From contig NZ_AP024702.1 of assembly GCF_037076345.1 (NCBI RefSeq), positions 2,728,001 through 2,792,000 of the forward strand: DNA of 64,000 nucleotides, written 5' to 3'. The position numbers were made by a program, and so were the translations under genes. Shown piece after piece: positions 58,949 to 64,000 of this stretch (positions within the stretch are counted from its first letter, which is position 1; every line of letters begins with the position of its first letter). Source of the stretch: Haloferula helveola (GTDB lineage Bacteria > Verrucomicrobiota > Verrucomicrobiia > Verrucomicrobiales > Akkermansiaceae). The notes under the pieces were generated by a model, which ran no database searches, had not been told where the DNA came from, and saw only the letters and a list, made by a program, of their open reading frames with translations.

Positions 58949-60381
58949 ACCCGCTCTCGCTCCAGGATGCGCTGAACCGGCGCACGTTTCTCCGCTCGTC
59001 CGCCCACGGCTTCGGTCTGGCCGCGCTGGGTTCGATGTTCGGATCGAACGCGATGGGCGGTGTGCCGTTGCTCGACAAGCCGCATCACCTGCCAAAGGCG
59101 AAACGGGTGATCTATCTCTTCCAGTCGGGTGCTCCGTCGCAGATGGACCTCTTCGACCCGAAGCCGATGCTTGAGAAGAGATTCGGCGAGGAGCTGCCGG
59201 ACTCGATCCGTCAGGGTCAGCGCATCACCGGGATGACCTCGGGGCAGAAGACGCTCCCGGTGGCACCATCGAAGTTCAAATTCGCCCAGTACGGCCAGAG
59301 TGGTGCGTGGGTGAGCGAACTGATGCCGGAGACGGCGAAGATCGTCGATGACCTGTGCATCATCCGGTCGATGCACACCGAGGCGATCAATCACGACCCG
59401 GCCGTGACCTTCTTCCAGTCCGGATCCCAGCTCGCCGGCCGTCCGAGCATCGGCTCGTGGGTGTCCTACGGTCTCGGTAGTAGCAACAGCGACCTTCCGA
59501 ACTACGTGGTGCTCACGTCGCGCGGAACCGGTCGCCCGAACGACCAGCCGCTGGCCGATCGCTACTGGGGCGCGGGTTTCCTGCCGACCGAGCATTCCGG
59601 AGTGAAGTTCCGCAATGCCGGCGATCCGGTGCTCTATCTTTCGGATCCCGCCGGAATCGACCGGGTCCGCCGTCGTGACATGCTCGACGACCTCGCCGCA
59701 CTCAACCAGCGGCGCCATGGGATCGTGGGCGACCCGGAGATCGCGGCACGGATCGCGCAGTATGAGATGGCCTTCCGCATGCAGGCCAGCGTGCCGGAGC
59801 TCACCGATGTCTCCGGCGAGTCGGAGACGGTGCTCGGCATGTATGGTCCGGACGTCAAGAAGCCCGGAACTTACGCCGCCAACTGCCTTCTCGCCCGACG
59901 TCTCGCCGAGCGCGGTGTGCGGTTCATCCAGCTCTTTCACCAGGGGTGGGACCACCACGGCGGATTGCCGAAGGCGTTGGCGGGCCAGTGCCGCGATACC
60001 GACCACGCCACGGCCGGGTTGCTCCGAGATCTCAAGCAGCGCGGCCTGCTGGAAGACACGCTGGTCGTTTGGGGTGGCGAGTTCGGACGGACGATCTACT
60101 CACAGGGCAAGCTCACCCGCGAGAACTACGGTCGCGACCACCATCCGCGATGCTTCACGATGTGGCTTGCCGGCGCCGGCGTGCGGAAGGGCGTGACCAT
60201 CGGCAGCACTGACGACTACTCCTACAACATCGTCGAGGATCCGGTCCACGTGCACGACCTCAATGCGACGATCCTCCATCTGCTCGGCGTCGACCACGAG
60301 AAGCTCGTCTTCAAGTACCAAGGCCGCCAGTACCGCCTCACCGACGTTCACGGCCATCTCGTCCGGAAGGCCATGGCATGA
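58945..60381 (+). CDS. DUF1501 exported protein, partner of DUF1549/1553
   Basis: A 478-residue protein with a Tat-type signal ([19 protein letters not shown]). The fold is alkaline-phosphatase-like (sulfatase-related): [56 protein letters not shown] and [10 protein letters not shown] are the DUF1501 blocks. It always accompanies a DUF1549/DUF1553 gene, and the overlap here (ATGA) shows they are made together. Probably acts in the periplasm on sulfated or phosphorylated glycans (inference). Confidence 0.94.
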   Translation: MNPLSLQDALNRRTFLRSSAHGFGLAALGSMFGSNAMGGVPLLDKPHHLPKAKRVIYLFQSGAPSQMDLFDPKPMLEKRFGEELPDSIRQGQRITGMTSGQKTLPVAPSKFKFAQYGQSGAWVSELMPETAKIVDDLCIIRSMHTEAINHDPAVTFFQSGSQLAGRPSIGSWVSYGLGSSNSDLPNYVVLTSRGTGRPNDQPLADRYWGAGFLPTEHSGVKFRNAGDPVLYLSDPAGIDRVRRRDMLDDLAALNQRRHGIVGDPEIAARIAQYEMAFRMQASVPELTDVSGESETVLGMYGPDVKKPGTYAANCLLARRLAERGVRFIQLFHQGWDHHGGLPKALAGQCRDTDHATAGLLRDLKQRGLLEDTLVVWGGEFGRTIYSQGKLTRENYGRDHHPRCFTMWLAGAGVRKGVTIGSTDDYSYNIVEDPVHVHDLNATILHLLGVDHEKLVFKYQGRQYRLTDVHGHLVRKAMA

Positions 60382-60408
60382 AAAAGGCCCGGGGCTCTTC
60401 CCCGGGCC
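60381..60408 (-). terminator. Terminator of sppA
   Basis: Near-perfect hairpin GGCCCGGGG-CTCTT-CCCCGGGCC with AAAAA on its left, i.e. a T run on the minus strand, 41 bp after the sppA stop. The left flank overlaps the DUF1501 stop codon, so it could serve both genes. Confidence 0.88.
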
Positions 60409-60448
60409 GAAGTCCGTCCGAGTGGCGATCTCCCGATCGCGCTGTCGA

Positions 60449-62221
60449 TCACCAACCGATCCGCACGTCCGGACCGATCAGCTGGATGCGTGACTCCTGG
60501 ATCGCCTGGATGCGTTCCATGGCTCGGCCGACCGAAATACGGGCGGGTTCCGGCAGTGCGGTGAGTCCGGCTTCGCGGACGATCGCACGCACCGCGTCGG
60601 CCGCCGGTGCGGGTCGGCTGCTCATGCGGACAAGTTCGCCATCCTTGTTCTTTTCCGGCTTCGAGAACATGCCTTCGAAGGCGCTCTTCGGCTCGGGGCG
60701 GAGTTTGGAGTCGGCCCCCTCGATGCCGGCTTCCTTGGCTGCCCATTCGATCGCGTCGGTCAGGCCGCCGAGTTCATCGACGAGGCCGAGCTCGAGCGCC
60801 TTACGTCCGGTGTAGACGCGGCCGCCGGCCATCGGCTCGAGTTCGCCCTTCAGTCGGTCACCGCGGCCATCGGTGATGCGCTTCTTGAAGGTTCCGTAGA
60901 CGTCGAGCATCGACTGGCGGATGATCGCGGCTTCCTCGTCGGAAAACGGCTCGGTCATCGACATCGCGTCGGCGTGCTTGCCGCGCTGGATCGTGTGGGT
61001 GGTGATGCCGAGCTTGTCCATCGCGCCGGCCATCACGAACTTCATGCCGACGACTCCGATCGATCCGGTGATGGTGCCGGGCTCGGCGAAGATGCGGTCC
61101 GCTCCGGCGGAAACGTAGTAGCCACCGCTGGCCGCGACGCCACCCATCGAAACCGCGAACGGACGTCCGGCCGCCTTCCACTCGTCGGTGGCTTCCCACA
61201 GCACTTCCGAGGAAAGCGCCGAGCCGCCGGGCGAATCGACCCGCAGGACCATCGCCTTCGCATGCTCGTCCTTCAGCAGCTTGACGATCGCGGCGCGCAC
61301 CGGCGCGATCGACTGGTCGGAGATACCCCCTTCGAGAGCGACCACGGCAACGTAGTCGTCCTTCGACTTCGAGTCGTCGGCCGAGCTCATCATCAGCTTG
61401 AAGACATCGAAGATGCTGTCGAGGTCGGGACCGTCGAGATCCGGCAAACCGTACTCGCGGTCGAACTTCGCTTCGGCGTATTCCTCGCGCAGCTTGGCAT
61501 TGAAGTCGGTGCGGTACTGGAGGTCGTCGACCAGTCCGGCTTCCTTGGCGTCGCTGGCGGTGAAGGTGCCTCGGTCGACCAGCGACAGGACCTTCTCGCG
61601 CTCCAGCTTGCGGCCTTCGGCGACGGTGCCGGTGATTTCCGAAAAGATACCGTCGATCAGTTCCTCGGTTTGCTTGGCGGCGAACTCGCTCGGTCCGGTG
61701 CGGTAGAACTCCTCGCCGAAGCTCTTGAAGTCACCGATGTGGATGACGTCCGCCTGCAGGCCGGCTTTGTCGAGCAGGCCCTTGAAGTACATCGACTCCG
61801 AAGCGATGCCGGCGAAGTCGACGCCGGCCTCGGGCATGAGCACGAAGTGGTTGGCGGCGGAGCCGAGCAGGGCGGACTTGTTTGAGTAGTAGTCGCTGTA
61901 GAGCCACACGTCCTTGCCGGCTTCGCGGGCGTCAGCGAGGTGGCCTCGGAGTTCCTCGAGTTGGGCGAGGCCAAGCGTCGCGCCATCGACGTCGAGCACG
62001 AGCGCCGTGACCTCCGGATCGGCGGCGGCCATCTTGAGCCCGCGGGTCAGGTCGTGGAAGGTCAGCGGCCGCTCGGGGCTGAACTCCATCGAGAACATCG
62101 AGTTTGAGGTGACTCCGCTTTCGGACAGAGGACCTTCGAGATCGTAAACGGCGACGATCGGCTTTTCATCGGCCAGCGCGAATGAAGCGGTGGCGGCAAG
62201 GATCAGGAGTGGCGATTTCAT
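60449..62221 (-). CDS. sppA: Signal peptide peptidase SppA, 67K type
   Basis: A 590-residue membrane-bound serine peptidase with two S49 repeats. Signal anchor MKSPLLILAATASFALA. The catalytic Lys lies in the first repeat (YSDYYSNKSALLGSAANHFV), the nucleophile Ser in the second (LRVDSPGGSALSSEVLW), as in E. coli SppA. SMGGVAASGGYYVSAGADRI shapes the active site. It cuts signal peptides left in the membrane. Confidence 0.95.
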   Translation of the reverse strand: MKSPLLILAATASFALADEKPIVAVYDLEGPLSESGVTSNSMFSMEFSPERPLTFHDLTRGLKMAAADPEVTALVLDVDGATLGLAQLEELRGHLADAREAGKDVWLYSDYYSNKSALLGSAANHFVLMPEAGVDFAGIASESMYFKGLLDKAGLQADVIHIGDFKSFGEEFYRTGPSEFAAKQTEELIDGIFSEITGTVAEGRKLEREKVLSLVDRGTFTASDAKEAGLVDDLQYRTDFNAKLREEYAEAKFDREYGLPDLDGPDLDSIFDVFKLMMSSADDSKSKDDYVAVVALEGGISDQSIAPVRAAIVKLLKDEHAKAMVLRVDSPGGSALSSEVLWEATDEWKAAGRPFAVSMGGVAASGGYYVSAGADRIFAEPGTITGSIGVVGMKFVMAGAMDKLGITTHTIQRGKHADAMSMTEPFSDEEAAIIRQSMLDVYGTFKKRITDGRGDRLKGELEPMAGGRVYTGRKALELGLVDELGGLTDAIEWAAKEAGIEGADSKLRPEPKSAFEGMFSKPEKNKDGELVRMSSRPAPAADAVRAIVREAGLTALPEPARISVGRAMERIQAIQESRIQLIGPDVRIGW

Positions 62222-62379
62222 GGAATGTGGGACGTGTCTCCGAGGTTTAGCGTCGACCTACACCGGATCCGTCGGGAATTCACTTCCGAAGTGGCCGGGC
62301 AATTGGAATGGACGGGGTGGTCGGTCACCCTCGGCTGGCCGTAGGTCTACCTGTTCGGCTCTCAGACCCCTTCGAGCCG

Positions 62380-62406
62380 CGGACGACCGGGGCGGTCGTC
62401 CCTACC
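62380..62406. repeat. Single arm of the 94-bp REPIN family
   Basis: CGGACGACCGGGGCGGTCGT then CCCTACC, directly upstream of the DUF1232 stop (convergent side). The hairpin stem has bases changed on both sides compared with copies C and D. Confidence 0.75.
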
Positions 62407-62408
62407 TT

Positions 62409-62759
62409 TCACTCGCCGCTGTCGGGAAACCAGCGCTGCATGGTCTGCTTGGCGCGGTCGATGTGCTCCCGTTTCACATGGGCGGCGACGATGCCGAAGG
62501 CGACCGCGAGCGCACCGAGGTCGTCGGAGAAGCCGACGACAGGGACGAGGTCGGGGATCGCGTCGACCGGTGCGATGAAATAGCCGAGGGCAGAGATGAT
62601 TGTGCCCTTCGCCCACTTCGGAGTGTCCTCATCCTTGAGGGCCTCGTAGAGAGTCAGCACCTTCTCCACGACCTCGATGCCCGCATTCCGGGCGAAGCCG
62701 CCGAGCTTCTTCCAAAGCGAGTCTTCCGAGTATTCGTCTGAGTGATCCTGGTCTTCCAT
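62409..62759 (-). CDS. DUF1232/YkvA-like membrane protein
   Basis: A 116-residue protein from the ATG at 62759. KGTIISALGYFIAPVDAIPD then LVPVVGFSDDLGALAVAF is the DUF1232 signature: a hydrophobic hairpin with a conserved Pro-Asp pair. The acidic N-terminus (MEDQDHSDEYSEDS) is cytoplasmic. Function unknown. Confidence 0.9.
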   Translation of the reverse strand: MEDQDHSDEYSEDSLWKKLGGFARNAGIEVVEKVLTLYEALKDEDTPKWAKGTIISALGYFIAPVDAIPDLVPVVGFSDDLGALAVAFGIVAAHVKREHIDRAKQTMQRWFPDSGE

Positions 62760-62959
62760 GCGTTTTGTCTGCGCGGGTGCCGCCCTGCGGAATTGGCGAA
62801 GCGGTCCGACGCGGCCGCCAGAACGATGAAGAGCAACGCGGTTGGCGCAAGGTTGTTTCCGACGGGCCAGGCGTGCGGGTTGTGTTGGTATCGGTTTTTC
62901 ACGCGCTCCCATTCCACGTTCTTGCGCTCCGCACGAAAACCGATAGATCGGGAACCGTC

Positions 62960-63448
62960 GTGCAAGATCCTACCGAGAACCCCTACGCAGCTCCCACCAC
63001 GGTGGAAGCATCACCCGTCGTTATCGAATCGTCCGCAGCGGCCATCCCCGAAACGGCTTCGCTCGGGCTCCGGTTCGCGAATCTGATCATCGACCGGATC
63101 GCTTCGATGGTGGTCGTTTTCGTGATCAGCTTCGCTTACGGCTTCGCGCTCGTGGCGTCCGGGTCGGAGATCGAGGAGGACTTCGGCACCGGCATGGAGC
63201 TGGTCCTCGCGCTGGGCTCGACCTTTCTCTACTACGCCGCCTGCGAGTCGATTTTCGGCCGCACGCTGGGCAAGCTGATCACCGGCACCAAGGTGATCGA
63301 CGAGAACGGCGCCAAGCCGAGCTTCCTCCGGGCGCTGGCCCGCACGGTGTGCCGCTTCATTCCCTTCGAGCCGTTCTCCTTCTTCGGCAGCGAGCAGCGC
63401 GGCTGGCACGACTCGATCACCCGCACTTGGGTGGTGAAGTGCCGATGA
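62960..63448 (+). CDS. RDD-family membrane protein
   Basis: A 162-residue protein from the GTG at 62960 ([13 protein letters not shown]). [20 protein letters not shown] has the R-x3-D-R pattern that names the family (R in the first helix, D in the second), followed by [20 protein letters not shown] and [20 protein letters not shown]. Three membrane spans. Its role is not known; some RDD proteins act as Na+/H+ exchangers. Confidence 0.85.
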   Translation: MQDPTENPYAAPTTVEASPVVIESSAAAIPETASLGLRFANLIIDRIASMVVVFVISFAYGFALVASGSEIEEDFGTGMELVLALGSTFLYYAACESIFGRTLGKLITGTKVIDENGAKPSFLRALARTVCRFIPFEPFSFFGSEQRGWHDSITRTWVVKCR

Positions 63449-63542
63449 GGCGCGGGTTCGGTGGCGGAAATCGCCCGCTCCGGCGGGAATCGGGCGCTTG
63501 AGGGTTGCCCTTTCACGCTGTCGGGCCTATGCGCGCGGCCCG

Positions 63543-64000
63543 ATGTTCTCCGACCTTTTCCGAAAAAAGAACGGCAACTGGAAAGACGACACGCTTTCCG
63601 GTCTGACCGTCGCGCTCGCGCTGGTGCCGGAGGCAATCGCCTTTTCGTTCCTTGCCGGAGTCAATCCGATCATCGGCCTCTGGTCGGCGGTGTTCGTCGG
63701 ATTCATCACCTCGACCCTCGGTGGCCGGCCCGGGATGATCTCGGGTGCGACCGGTGCCATCGCGATCGTCGCGGCCAAGGCGGTCGACCTCGGCGAGGCG
63801 GCGGGTGGCGAGGAAATGGGGCTCAAGTATCTCTTCGTGACGCTGGTTCTCGCCGGCGTGATCCAGCTGCTCGCCGGTGCCTTGAAACTCGGACGCTTCA
63901 TCCGTCTGGTGCCGCACCCGGTGATGATCGGTTTCGTCAATGGACTCGCGATCGTGATCGGTCTGGGCCAGCTCGGGTTCTTCAAGAAGCTCGCCGAAGT
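63543..64000 (+). CDS. SulP-family anion transporter, 5' part only
   Basis: The frame is open to the end of the window (152 residues). [20 protein letters not shown] then [20 protein letters not shown] is the SulP/SLC26 start; [20 protein letters not shown] and [20 protein letters not shown] are conserved membrane blocks. The family carries sulfate, bicarbonate or other anions. Most of the transport domain and any STAS domain lie beyond the window. Confidence 0.93.
   Translation, partial: MFSDLFRKKNGNWKDDTLSGLTVALALVPEAIAFSFLAGVNPIIGLWSAVFVGFITSTLGGRPGMISGATGAIAIVAAKAVDLGEAAGGEEMGLKYLFVTLVLAGVIQLLAGALKLGRFIRLVPHPVMIGFVNGLAIVIGLGQLGFFKKLAE

Noticed and set aside
57017-59095. A 692-residue minus-strand frame opposite the DUF1549/DUF1553 gene.
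   Set aside because: Reverse-strand artefact of codon bias; the haem motifs and the DUF1501 overlap fix the real strand.

Overview
The window looks like part of a chromosome of a high-GC member of the phylum Verrucomicrobia (inference). The evidence is a DUF1549/DUF1553 plus DUF1501 gene pair, DUF1080 sugar hydrolase genes, a PEP-CTERM protein, FG-GAP and beta-helix secreted proteins, and interspersed palindromic repeats of the kind common in the PVC group. No rRNA, tRNA, CRISPR array, plasmid or phage core gene was seen.

Layout. 1-1173: a secreted HEAT-like protein. 1375-6866: an accessory block whose genes (except the REP-associated transposase) are visibly more AT-rich than the rest. It holds a membrane protein built like a Toll receptor (signal peptide, ectodomain with a lipase-like HGWNGD motif, one membrane segment, cytoplasmic TIR domain), a REP-associated tyrosine transposase between its own inverted repeats, and a three-gene phosphorelay (PAS histidine kinase, single-domain receiver, receiver fused to four membrane segments) bracketed by 30-bp inverted repeats with the same GGGGTCAG core. 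7156-10008: mutS with two in-frame insertions made of the genome's own repeats. 10009-10593: a dense cluster of those repeats.

10594-17189: a membrane protein, a three-gene operon (purple-acid-phosphatase-like enzyme, PepSY-like/DUF4956 membrane protein, large lipoprotein) and a cytochrome b562-like protein. 17457-22205: dinB, a Nudix hydrolase, an M3 oligopeptidase and a second REP-associated transposase, with four REPIN elements of exactly 94 bp. 22260-25778: gmk, coaC, a PAS-PAS-SpoIIE phosphatase and a secreted DUF1080-like protein. 26040-33122: a lipoprotein, an OmpR-type two-component pair with a candidate operator repeated before cmoA, a membrane methyltransferase, an HxlR regulator with a clear palindromic operator, a DinB-fold protein, a secreted protein with a possible His/Cys dyad, and a GT32-type glycosyltransferase.

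33142-45087: rlmN, amt (with a remnant of a second amt 1.2 kb away), a GH43 glycosidase, a PEP-CTERM protein, an amidase, a DUF1311 protein, and a five-gene operon (ABC ATPase, ABC permease, TPR protein, calcineurin-type phosphoesterase, MutT). 45170-50910: DUF4250, superoxide dismutase, RmuC, NlpC/P60, DEAD-box helicase and a pseudopilin. 51016-60381: a carbohydrate region with DUF1080 and Gfo/Idh enzymes suited to 3-keto-sugar chemistry, a beta-helix protein, an FG-GAP protein and the DUF1549/DUF1553-DUF1501 pair. 60449-64000: sppA, DUF1232, RDD and the 5' part of a SulP transporter that runs off the edge.

The most striking theme is how deeply transposase-linked palindromes are built into genes: inside mutS, between a Nudix gene and the dinB start codon, at the stop codons of both transposases, and at the rlmN start codon. 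The best candidate for an undescribed system is the TIR receptor, transposase and phosphorelay block at 1375-6866.
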